Assembly: GCF_001514305.1 (NCBI RefSeq)
Contig: NZ_KQ949098.1
Coordinates: 62,001-126,000, forward strand
Origin: Streptomyces dysideae
GTDB lineage: Bacteria; Actinomycetota; Actinomycetes; Streptomycetales; Streptomycetaceae
Direction of reading: 5' to 3'
Length of the DNA: 64,000 nucleotides
Both the position numbers and the translations under genes were made by a program. The notes below the pieces were generated by a model. That model had not been told where the DNA came from and ran no database searches. It was given only the letters and a program-made list of their open reading frames with translations. Below are positions 27,283-35,053 of the stretch, in pieces (within the stretch, counting starts at the first letter, position 1; each line of letters begins with the position of its first letter).

Positions 27283-28311
27283 TCAGGCCGAACGGTCGTC
27301 GAGTGGGTCCGGAATTCCAACCGGCTGAAGCAGCCAGCCGAAGTCCCCGAGCCCGCCCGCCGCGGTGAGCTCGGCGGCCTCGCCGGCGCTCGCGAGGGCG
27401 CGTACGTACTCCGCGGGGCGCGTGGATGCCAGCGCGAGCGGGGGGCGTGCGCCTGTGAGGCCCAGGGCGCGCAGGGCGTCGCGTTGTGGCAGCAGGCGTG
27501 CGCCGGGGAGCATGCGCGGCGCGTACTCCGCGTGCGCGGCGCATGCGTCCAGGGCGACGTGCGCCGTCAGGTCGCACGACCCGTCCGGCACGGGCGTCGT
27601 CTCGCGCCCCTCCCGGAAGCCGGTGAGCGTCCCGAAGGGCGGCCGCGCGTGCGCCGTGTGCGCGTAGTCCACGGCGACCGCGAGCCCCCGGTCGACCGTC
27701 GCGACCGCGGACGCCCAGGCCTCGTCCCTCGGCAGCCCGATCTCCGCGCGCAGCCCCTCCTCGGTCGGCAGCGGCCACCACCGCGCGAGCCACTGGGCCT
27801 GCGCGCCGCCGACCGGCGCCCCGAGCCGCTCGGTGCCGTCCTCCCGTACGAGAACGAGGCGCGGTACGCCCGCCGTGTCCACCTCGGCGACGTCCACGGG
27901 CACGTTGTCCAGCCACTCGTTGGCGAACAGCAGCCCGGTGAGCCCCTGTGGCGGCTCGGCCCGCCACTCGATCCGGCGATCGAGGCCGGCGGGGCGGTCG
28001 GCGATCTCGACGGCGTACCCGCGCGCGCGGGCGGCCACGTCGGCGGGCAGCGCGGCGAGGACCCCGGTGACCAGTTCGCCCCGTCCCGCCGCCATGTCGA
28101 CGAAGCCGAGCGAGGCGGGCCGGCCCAGGGCCTCGTCGACCCGGCACAGCAGCCGGGCCACGGCCGCGGCGAAGAGCGGCGACGCGTGGACGGACGTACG
28201 GAAGTGCCCGGCCGGTCCCTCGGGCCGGCGATAGAAGCCGTCCGGACCGTAGAGGGCGGATTCCGCCGCCGCCCGCCAACCGCGCCACTCGCCCGCCGTC
28301 CCCGCTGTCAC
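27283..28311 (-). CDS. SAM-dependent methyltransferase, NDUFAF7/MidA (DUF185) family
   Basis: 342 residues. DUF185-type order: YGPDGFYRR, HFRTSVHASPLFAAAVARL, the SAM loop FVDMAAGRGELVTGVL, LLFANEWLDNVPVDVAEV and AVAVDYAHT. In animals and some bacteria this family methylates an arginine of the 49-kDa/NuoD subunit during complex I assembly. Here the gene ends 21 bp from a nuoD paralogue, making that protein the obvious candidate substrate (inference). The start is GTG/ATG 28311; no strong Shine-Dalgarno decides it. Confidence 0.8.
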   Translation of the reverse strand: MTAGTAGEWRGWRAAAESALYGPDGFYRRPEGPAGHFRTSVHASPLFAAAVARLLCRVDEALGRPASLGFVDMAAGRGELVTGVLAALPADVAARARGYAVEIADRPAGLDRRIEWRAEPPQGLTGLLFANEWLDNVPVDVAEVDTAGVPRLVLVREDGTERLGAPVGGAQAQWLARWWPLPTEEGLRAEIGLPRDEAWASAVATVDRGLAVAVDYAHTAHARPPFGTLTGFREGRETTPVPDGSCDLTAHVALDACAAHAEYAPRMLPGARLLPQRDALRALGLTGARPPLALASTRPAEYVRALASAGEAAELTAAGGLGDFGWLLQPVGIPDPLDDRSA

Positions 28312-28429
28312 CGGCCCAGGCTATGCGCACAGGGGAAGGCAGCCTCCACCTTGGGGAGTACGTGCGCCTCCTGCGGATCGGCCCTCCGGTTGACCCCCGC
28401 ACGCATCAGGCTTCCCTACGCTGGGTTAC

Positions 28430-29632
28430 GTGCAGCGCCTCTATGACTTCCTCCGCAGGCACCCGACCGGGGTCGACACCTTCTGGGCCGTCTTCCTCCT
28501 CGGGATCTCGCTGGTTGGCATCACGGTGCCCGACGAGGGGCGGGGCACCGGGTCCGAGGCCGTCATCGTCCCCGTCGTGCTCCTGCTGTGCCTGGTCGTC
28601 GCGCTGCGGCGGCGCATGCCGGAGAAGATGCTGCTGCTGGCCGGCGCGCTGGGCGTCGCGCAGCTGGTGCTGGACGTCGCGCCCACGCCCGCCAACTTCG
28701 CCATGCTGGTGATCACCTACACCGTGGCCGCGACCGGGGCCCGCTGGGCCTCCCGGCTGGCGCTGGCCGTCGGCCTGTGTGCGGCGCCCCTGGCGCAGCT
28801 GCGCTGGCCGGAGAACGAGTCGAGCGTCCTCGGCACCATCGCACTCATGATCTTCACTACGGTGCCGTTCGCCCTGGCCTGGGTGCTCGGCGACTCGATC
28901 CGCACCCGCCGCGCCTACTTCGCACAGCTGGAGGAGCGCGCGACCCGGCTCGAGAAGGAGCGCGAGGCGCAGGCGAAGGTCGCGGTCGCCGCCGAGCGTG
29001 CCCGGATCGCCCGCGAGTTGCATGACGTCGTGGCGCACAACGTCTCGGTGATGGTGGTGCAGGCCGACGGTGCCGCCTACGTCCTGGACTCCGCGCCCGA
29101 CCAGGCGAAGAAGGCCCTGGAGACCATCTCCTCCACGGGCCGCCAGGCCCTCGCCGAGATGCGCCGCCTGCTCGGCGTACTGCGCACCGGCGAGCACCAG
29201 GAGGGCGGCGAGTACGTTCCGCAGCCCGACGTCGAGCAGATCGACGACCTCGTCCAGCAGTGCCGCAGCTCCGGCCTGCCGGTCGATTTCAAGGTCGAGG
29301 GCACCCCGCGTCCGCTGCCCAGCGGCGTCGAGCTCACGGCGTACCGCATCGTGCAGGAGGCGCTCACCAACACCCGCAAGCACGGCGGGCCGAACGCGGG
29401 CGCGAGTGTCCGCCTGGTCTACTTCGACGACGGCCTCGGCCTGCTGGTGGAGGACGACGGCAAGGGCGCCCCGCACGAGCTGTACGAGGAGGGCGGTGCC
29501 GACGGCCGGGGCCACGGACTGATCGGGATGCGCGAGCGGGTCGGTATGGTCGGCGGCACCCTGGACGCGGGACCGCGGCCCGGCGGAGGATTCCGCATCA
29601 GTGCCCTGCTGCCGCTCAAACCAGCGCACTGA
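28430..29632 (+). CDS. Two-component sensor histidine kinase (HisKA_3, NarL-type partner)
   Basis: 400 residues from GTG 28430. About five N-terminal helices (residues 15-160) are followed by a coiled linker (YFAQLEERATRLEKEREAQ), the phospho-acceptor box RARIARELHDVVAHNVSVM and an HATPase_c domain with EALTNTRKHG and the G-boxes DDGKGAP and GLIGMRERV. It has no large extracellular sensor domain, so it probably senses through the membrane helices. Its response regulator follows 65 bp downstream. Signal unknown. Confidence 0.93.
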   Translation: MQRLYDFLRRHPTGVDTFWAVFLLGISLVGITVPDEGRGTGSEAVIVPVVLLLCLVVALRRRMPEKMLLLAGALGVAQLVLDVAPTPANFAMLVITYTVAATGARWASRLALAVGLCAAPLAQLRWPENESSVLGTIALMIFTTVPFALAWVLGDSIRTRRAYFAQLEERATRLEKEREAQAKVAVAAERARIARELHDVVAHNVSVMVVQADGAAYVLDSAPDQAKKALETISSTGRQALAEMRRLLGVLRTGEHQEGGEYVPQPDVEQIDDLVQQCRSSGLPVDFKVEGTPRPLPSGVELTAYRIVQEALTNTRKHGGPNAGASVRLVYFDDGLGLLVEDDGKGAPHELYEEGGADGRGHGLIGMRERVGMVGGTLDAGPRPGGGFRISALLPLKPAH

Positions 29633-29697
29633 CGCCGACGCACGCCCCCTGTTGACACCTGTAACGCCCCCCTGAGACGGACACGAAAGAGGACCCG

Positions 29698-30369
29698 ATG
29701 ACGATCCGCGTGATGCTCGTCGACGACCAGGTGCTGCTGCGCACCGGGTTCCGGATGGTGCTCGCCGCCCAGCCGGACATGGAGGTCGTCGCGGAGGCGG
29801 GCGACGGCGTCGAGGCCCTTCAGGTGCTGCGCGAGACCCCTGTCGACGTGGTGCTGATGGACGTCCGTATGCCGAAGCTCGACGGTGTGGAGACCACCCG
29901 GCGCATCTGCTCGGAGCCCGACCCGCCGAAGGTGCTGATCCTGACCACCTTCGACCTCGACGAGTACGCCTTCTCCGGGCTGAAGGCGGGCGCCTCCGGC
30001 TTCATGCTCAAGGACGTGCCGCCCGGCGAACTCCTCGCCGCCATTCGCGCCGTGCACAGCGGTGACGCGGTGGTGGCGCCCTCGACCACGCGCCGGCTGC
30101 TCGACCGGTTCGCGCCGATGCTGCCGTCCGCCGGCAAGGAGCCCCAGCACAAGGAGCTGGAGCGGCTCACCGACCGCGAGCGCGAGGTCATGGTGCTGGT
30201 CGCCCAGGGGCTGTCCAACGGCGAGATCGCGGCCCGGCTGGTGCTGTCCGAGGCGACGGTGAAGACCCATGTGGGCCGCATCCTGACCAAGGTGGGGCTC
30301 AGGGACCGGGTGCAGGTGGTCGTCCTGGCGTACGAGACGGGGCTGGTGCGGGCGGGCGGGCACGGCTGA
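29698..30369 (+). CDS. LuxR/NarL-family response regulator
   Basis: 223 residues from ATG 29698, with AAAGAGGA upstream. The receiver domain has the acidic pocket DDQ, phospho-acceptor Asp in VVLMDVRMPK and the switch Lys in MLKDVPPGE; the C-terminal LuxR helix-turn-helix reads LTDREREVMVLVAQGLSNGEIAARLVLSEATVKTHVGRIL. Partner of the preceding kinase. Targets not visible, but the NRPS-PKS island starts 1.3 kb further on. Confidence 0.95.
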   Translation: MTIRVMLVDDQVLLRTGFRMVLAAQPDMEVVAEAGDGVEALQVLRETPVDVVLMDVRMPKLDGVETTRRICSEPDPPKVLILTTFDLDEYAFSGLKAGASGFMLKDVPPGELLAAIRAVHSGDAVVAPSTTRRLLDRFAPMLPSAGKEPQHKELERLTDREREVMVLVAQGLSNGEIAARLVLSEATVKTHVGRILTKVGLRDRVQVVVLAYETGLVRAGGHG

Positions 30370-30399
30370 CGGGCCGTCACCGGGCTGTCCCTCGCGGGG

Positions 30400-31505
30400 C
30401 TACCGCAATATCCCTCCAGGGAGTCGCTGCCCAGCCGGGCCACCACCGTCACGTCCAGCTGGTGCAGGACGTACCGACCGGCGGCGGCGCGTGGTGAGCA
30501 GGCCCGCCTTCTTCAGCACGCCCAGATGCCGGGATATCTCCGGAGCCGTCATGCCGTGCACCTGGGCGAGCTCGCTGGTGGTGTACGCGCTGCGGGCCAG
30601 ATGGCGGCACATGCGCATACGGACGGGGTGGGAGAGCGCGGTCATGCGCAGGGCGAGCTGCTCGACGGAGGGCGGGGCCGCGAGCTCGGGCGAACCGACC
30701 GGGAAGTGCAGCGCCGGCTGCCAGCCGTACCGGTGCAGGACGCTCAGATGCGGCCGGCCCGGCTGGTCGGGATGAGCAGCAGGCCGCCGTCCTCCGTGGC
30801 CGAACGGCCGCTGCCCAGCTTGTCGACCGTGATCCGCGCGGCACCCTCGTCGAGCGTCACCGCCGGGGACACCGCGGCCAGCGCCTCGGCCAGGCCCTTG
30901 CGGCGCAGGAGATCGGACTTGTGACGGGCGTCCGCCGCGAGCTGGTGGCGCAGCCGGGACCAGGTCTCCGCGAAGAACGCCTCGTCGCAGTCCTGAAGGA
31001 ACTGCCGCAGCCAGGCCCGGATCCGGGGCGGGTCGGACAGCAGCCGCTCACTGAACCGCACCTGCCGCGGCCCGCGCGAGGCGGCCAGCTCCAGCGCGCG
31101 CCGGCGCACCTCGGCGTCGGAGAGCGCGTTGGGGACGTGCGAGCAGTAGGGCAGCGCGCACGTGAACTCCAGGGCCGCGTCCACGAACTGCTCGTCCGTC
31201 AGCTTGTCCAGCAGATCCAGGTCCTCGGCGAGCGTGGCGCCCGGCAGGGTGGTCCGGCCCGCGATGCCGGCGAACCGCATGAACAGGTCCGAGAACGTCG
31301 TCCGCCACAGGAAGTCGGCCTCGCACATCCGGTCGGCCAGGTGCGAGTCCAGCCGGGCGGTCACGCCTGTCACCCAGCCCTGCAGGCCCGGATGGTGCCC
31401 CGGTTCGGACAGTGCGTGCAGCGCCATGCCGAGCTCGGCCAGGGGCGAGGGCACGACGGCGACCCGCCACCGTCGCAGCCCCGCGATGTCGATGCTCACG
31501 CTCAT
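30400..31505 (-). pseudogene. Frameshifted ArsR-type winged-helix regulator (DUF5937 N-terminus)
   Basis: ATG 31505 opens a DUF5937-like domain (MSVSIDIAGLRRWRVAVVPSPLAELGMALHAL) that runs to LLLIPTS and then hits a stop near 30737. Restoring one base near 30758-30764 continues with PGRPHLSVLHRYGWQPALHF, SHPVRMRMCRHLARS and the winged helix YTTSELAQVHGMTAPEISRHLGVLKKAGLLTTRR. A further base change near 30478-30488 is needed to read RYVLHQLDVTVVARLGSDSLEG, and another near the end to reach the TAG at 30400. Three frame changes point to decay rather than a single sequencing slip, though GC-rich sequencing errors remain possible. Confidence 0.75.
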
Positions 31506-31563
31506 GGGGCCGGTCCGGCGGACGGGCGCGCCTGGCCCCGCGTCTGCGACCTGATGGACAGGC

Positions 31564-31636
31564 CTAGGACCTGTCTCGGAAGTGGCGCCTGCCGGACGCC
31601 GTGGGTGCTGTGCGGGACTTTCGAAACACCCCCTAG
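31564..31636. mobile_element. 65-bp MITE-like element flanked by CTAG
   Basis: CTAG occurs at 31564-31567 and 31633-31636. Between them the sequence starts GACCTGTCTCGGAAGT and ends ACTTTCGAAACACCCC; the inner 12 bases of these ends are inverted repeats with 10 of 12 matches (TGTCTCGGAAGT / TGTTTCGAAAGT). CTAR is the usual 4-bp target of IS5-family elements. The interior has no coding capacity. The right CTAG supplies the TAG stop of the aldo/keto reductase gene. This looks like a non-autonomous or collapsed insertion element at the edge of the biosynthetic island. Confidence 0.5.
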
Positions 31637-32619
31637 TTCACGCTGTCGAGCTTGGCGCGCTGCTCCGAGGTCAGGTCGAGGTCGACGGCGGCCAGGCTGT
31701 CGTCGAGCTGTTCGACCGAGGACGCGCCGACCAGGGGCAGGATCGGGATGTCGCCGCCGATCAGCCAGGACAGGACGACTTGGTTGACGCTCGTGCCGGT
31801 CTCCTCGGCCACCTCGCGCACCGCCTGGAGGCGGGTGGGTGTGCCCGCGTGCTCGAAGCCCGGGCCCAGCGGCTTGTCGTCGCGCACGTACGCCCCGCTC
31901 AGCAGCGGAGAGTAGGCGACCTGGGCGAGGGACGGGTTGGCCCGTACGTAGCTGAGCAGGTCCGCGCTGACCAGGCCCTGGTTGCCGTCGGGCGAGCGCA
32001 GGCTGGGGATGTCGGTGCGCTGGCGCAGGTAGCTGTGGTGGTGCTGGAGGACCTCGTAGCCGGGCAGTCCGGCGGCCTTGGCGAGGTTGCGGGCGGCCTC
32101 CACCCGCCAGGCCCAGTGGTTGCTCGCGCCGAGCAGGCCGGCGACGCCGTCGGCCACGACCTCGGCGAAGCCGGTGACGGTCTCCTCCAGGGGGGTCTTC
32201 TCGTCCTGGATGTGCGCGTACAGGAGATGGATGCGCTCGATGCCGAGCCGTTCTCTGCTGCGTTCGGCGGATTCCCGGATCGTTTTGGCCGAAAGTCCCT
32301 CGACGTCGCGGCTGAAACCGGTCGCCGGGGCGTTCGGGCGGGCGCCGAGTTTTGTGGCGATGGTGATCTCGTCGCCGATGCCCCGGCTGCGGATCCAGCG
32401 GCCGAGCAGTTCCTCGCTTTCCCCGCCCTGCGTTCCGTTGACCCAGAACGCGTAGTTGTTGGACGTGTCGATGAAGGTGCCGCCCGCCTCGACGAAACGG
32501 TCGAGAATGGCGAAGGACGTCGCTTCGTCGGTCACCGTCCCGAAGAGCATGGAACCGAGGCTCAGAACACTCACCTCGCGGCGGGTGGCCGGGTTGCTGC
32601 CGATGACGCGGTATTTCAT
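31633..32619 (-). CDS. Aldo/keto reductase
   Basis: 328-residue NADPH-dependent oxidoreductase of the AKR fold. The catalytic tetrad is visible: Asp and Tyr in FIDTSNNYAFW, Lys in IATKLGA and His in IHLLYAHIQD; the NADP-binding end reads PILPLVGASSVEQL. ATG 32619 follows GAAGAGGA. It is the last gene of the leftward island operon, 51 bp after a thioesterase gene, so a reductive tailoring step on the peptide-polyketide is plausible, for example on the beta-keto group left by the KR-less PKS. The substrate is inferred only from position. Confidence 0.85.
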   Translation of the reverse strand: MKYRVIGSNPATRREVSVLSLGSMLFGTVTDEATSFAILDRFVEAGGTFIDTSNNYAFWVNGTQGGESEELLGRWIRSRGIGDEITIATKLGARPNAPATGFSRDVEGLSAKTIRESAERSRERLGIERIHLLYAHIQDEKTPLEETVTGFAEVVADGVAGLLGASNHWAWRVEAARNLAKAAGLPGYEVLQHHHSYLRQRTDIPSLRSPDGNQGLVSADLLSYVRANPSLAQVAYSPLLSGAYVRDDKPLGPGFEHAGTPTRLQAVREVAEETGTSVNQVVLSWLIGGDIPILPLVGASSVEQLDDSLAAVDLDLTSEQRAKLDSVN

Positions 32620-32670
32620 GCGGGGTCCTCTTCAGGGCTTCGGGACTTCATGAGACGGAGGCCGGAATCG

Positions 32671-33459
32671 TTAATTCCGGGTGAACAGTTCATGCTCGCC
32701 TGTTGTGTCGAGAGCCGTGGCGATGGTCTCCACAATGGCATCGATATGCGGTACGAGAAAGAAGTGGCCTCCGTCGAGTACATGGAGACGGAACCCCTCC
32801 GTCGTGTGGTCGGCCCAGGCCTGTGCCATGGGGGCGTCGACGCGCGGGTCGACGTCCCCGATGAACGCGGTGACGGGACAGTCGAGCGGGGGCACACCCC
32901 GGTAGCGGTAGGTCTCCGTGGCGACGTAGTCGCTGCGCACCGCGGGCAGGATCGCCGCGAGCAGCTCGGGGTTGTCCAGCATCCGGGGGTCGGTGCCGCC
33001 CAGGAGCTTCATGTCGGCGATCAGCTTCTCGTCGCTCGCCAGGTGCACCGAGCCGGGCGCGGGCACCGAGGGGGCACGCCGGCCGGACACGAACAGGGCG
33101 CTCGGGCGAGCCCCGGCGGCGTGCAGCCGGCTGCCCACCTCGAAGGCGAGGGTGGCCCCCATGCTGTGCCCGAACAGGGCGAACGGCTCCTCGGCCCACT
33201 CGGTGAGTTCGGCGGCGACGGTGTCGGCCAGCTCGTGCAGGTCCTCGACGCAGGGCTCGTGGAACCGCTCCTGGCGCCCCGGGTACTGCACGACCAGCAC
33301 CTCGGCCCGCGGCGCGAGCCGGGCCGAGAACGGGTGGAAGAACGAGGCGTTGCCGCCGGCGTGCGGGAAGACGAACAGCCGTACCGCACCGGGTTCGGCG
33401 GTGTGGAAGCGGCGCAGCCACCGGCTGGACGGGGCGCTGCCGGCCCTTGCCCCGGTCAC
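32671..33459 (-). CDS. Type II thioesterase
   Basis: 262-residue alpha/beta hydrolase. It opens LFVFPHAGGNASFFHPFSARL, has YPGRQER, the nucleophile elbow FGHSMGATLAFEV, the acid in GDVDPRVD and the His in DGGHFFL. These are marks of RifR/GrsT-type thioesterases that clear mis-primed carriers or release carrier-bound amino acids. GTG 33459 overlaps the P450 stop as GTGA, so it is translated with the NovI-like P450. By analogy with NikP2, it could hydrolyse a beta-hydroxyaminoacyl carrier; simple editing is equally possible. Confidence 0.9.
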   Translation of the reverse strand: MTGARAGSAPSSRWLRRFHTAEPGAVRLFVFPHAGGNASFFHPFSARLAPRAEVLVVQYPGRQERFHEPCVEDLHELADTVAAELTEWAEEPFALFGHSMGATLAFEVGSRLHAAGARPSALFVSGRRAPSVPAPGSVHLASDEKLIADMKLLGGTDPRMLDNPELLAAILPAVRSDYVATETYRYRGVPPLDCPVTAFIGDVDPRVDAPMAQAWADHTTEGFRLHVLDGGHFFLVPHIDAIVETIATALDTTGEHELFTRN

Positions 33460-34733
33460 CCGGCCTGGCCCGCGCCGCTGCGCGGCCGGGCGGTGATGGG
33501 CACGTGCTTCCAGCCGGAGACGAAGTTCGAGGCGAGGCGTTCCGGCTTGCCGGCCGGCTGGAAGTCCTCGAAACGGGTGAGGAGTTCCTCGAACAGGATG
33601 CGCAGGGTGACCCGGGCCACGCTGTGCCCGACGCAGTAGTGCGGGCCGATGCCGAAGGCCACGTGCTTGTTGGGCCTGCGGCGGATGTCGAAGGTCCGTG
33701 CGTCGGGGAAGACGGCCTCGTCGCGGTTGGCCGATCCGAGCCAGACGACCACCGCGTCACCCGCGCTGACCTTGGTGTTCCTGACCTCCACGTCCCTGGT
33801 CGCGTAGCGCAGGAAGTGGTTGACGGGCGAGGCCCAGCGCAGTGCCTCCTCGGTGGCCGAGGTGGTGAGTTCCGGGTGCGCGGCCCAGTCCTCGAGGATG
33901 CCCTTGCCGATGAACTCCGCCATCACGTAGTTGGGGGAGTGCGGGGTGGTGACGTTGGCGCCGAGCAGCAGGCTGTAGCAGTTCGCCACGATCTCGCCGG
34001 GGTCCATGCGGCGGCCCTCGAACTCGGTGGAGATCAGCACGCTGAGCAGGTCGTCGCCGAGGTTGGCGCGGCGGAAGCGCATCAGGTCCTGGAAGTACGC
34101 GAAGAGGTCGCGGTGGGCCCGCGCCAGGGTGGCCGCCTTGCCGCCCGGGTCCTGGTATTCGGGGTCGTCCGCGGCGATGCAGATGGTCGTCAGCCGGCTG
34201 AGCCAGGGCCAGTCCGTCTCGGGCAGACCCATCATCGTGCCGGTCACGGACATCGGCATCGCCAGCATCGCCTCGGCGAAGTCGAACACACCGCCGTCGC
34301 CCAGCGGGGCGATCAGGTCGACGACCAGCGCTCTGATCATGTCCTTCTGCCGCTCCACGGCCTTCACCGCGAGGGCCTTTTTCAGGCGTGTCTGCATTTC
34401 GGTGTGGCGCGGCGGGTCGGTGACGGCGATCTGCTTGCCGCCGGCCGGGTCGTCGGTGCCGAGGAGGTCGAGCATGGTGCCGCGCTCCGAGGTGAAGGTC
34501 CCGGTGTCGCGTAGGACGCGCTCGGCGTCGTCGAATCCGACGATGTTCCAGAAGCCGCGTCTTTCGTCGACTTCCTGGCGTGTCAGGGTCTCCTGGGCCC
34601 GCATCCACCGCCATACGGCGTGTGCGTCGCCGCCGCTGTACAGCCAGGGGTCGACCAGATCGGTTGCCGCCCCCTGGTGCACGGGACATCCGGAAGTCGC
34701 TGCGTCGGGTGTGGCGGCGTCATGGACTTTCAA
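33456..34733 (-). CDS. Cytochrome P450, NovI/NikQ/P450sky-like amino-acid beta-hydroxylase
   Basis: 425 residues from TTG 34733, preceded by GAAAGGAC; longer in-frame starts have no support. Heme loop FGIGPHYCVG and K-helix EEALR are normal. The I-helix reads LLLGANVTTPH instead of the usual AGxE/DTT. From memory this GANVTTPH form and the surrounding sequence resemble P450s that hydroxylate the beta-carbon of an amino acid held on a carrier protein (NovI, NikQ, P450sky). The likely carrier partner is the A-T protein at the right end of the island or a T domain of the assembly line. First gene of the leftward operon. Confidence 0.88.
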   Translation of the reverse strand: MKVHDAATPDAATSGCPVHQGAATDLVDPWLYSGGDAHAVWRWMRAQETLTRQEVDERRGFWNIVGFDDAERVLRDTGTFTSERGTMLDLLGTDDPAGGKQIAVTDPPRHTEMQTRLKKALAVKAVERQKDMIRALVVDLIAPLGDGGVFDFAEAMLAMPMSVTGTMMGLPETDWPWLSRLTTICIAADDPEYQDPGGKAATLARAHRDLFAYFQDLMRFRRANLGDDLLSVLISTEFEGRRMDPGEIVANCYSLLLGANVTTPHSPNYVMAEFIGKGILEDWAAHPELTTSATEEALRWASPVNHFLRYATRDVEVRNTKVSAGDAVVVWLGSANRDEAVFPDARTFDIRRRPNKHVAFGIGPHYCVGHSVARVTLRILFEELLTRFEDFQPAGKPERLASNFVSGWKHVPITARPRSGAGQAG

Positions 34734-35053
34734 GGCGGTTGTCCTTTCGTCCGGGAGGATGCCGCGAGACAACGTACACGAGCATGCAAGGAAATCGGAC
34801 ATGTTCCGGGAGATAAACGGTTTTACGTCATGTGGCCAAAAAGCGCCGCCTGAGTGTTGATTGGCAGGTCCGCGGGGTGGGGCGCGCCCGGAAAAGAAAA
34901 CCCTTGACATGCACACCGGCGACTGCCTACCGTAATTCAGCCATCGGCCGTGGCGGCTGTCCCGCCTTGATTGGCTTTCTGTCTCGTCACCTGAACTCGT
35001 GATTCCGGTTGGCGATTTCTTTGTTCGCATGAGTTTCGGGGGGATCTCTCGCG
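34734..35053 (+). promoter_or_regulatory. Divergent promoter region of the biosynthetic island
   Basis: 320-bp gap between two divergent TTG-initiated genes, with lower GC than its surroundings. The rightward promoter is clear: TTGACA at 34904-34909 and TACCGT at 34928-34933 with an 18-bp spacer, about 120 bp before the first NRPS. The leftward promoter presumably lies near 34780-34860 (AAATCGGACATGTTCC, AACGGTTTTACGTC), but I cannot fix it. No gene fits here. Confidence 0.7.

Noticed and set aside
31506..31632. tRNA or attachment site at the island's left edge
   Set aside because: No cloverleaf can be folded, and no integrase gene or direct repeat of an att core is visible; the symmetric ends fit a small insertion element better.
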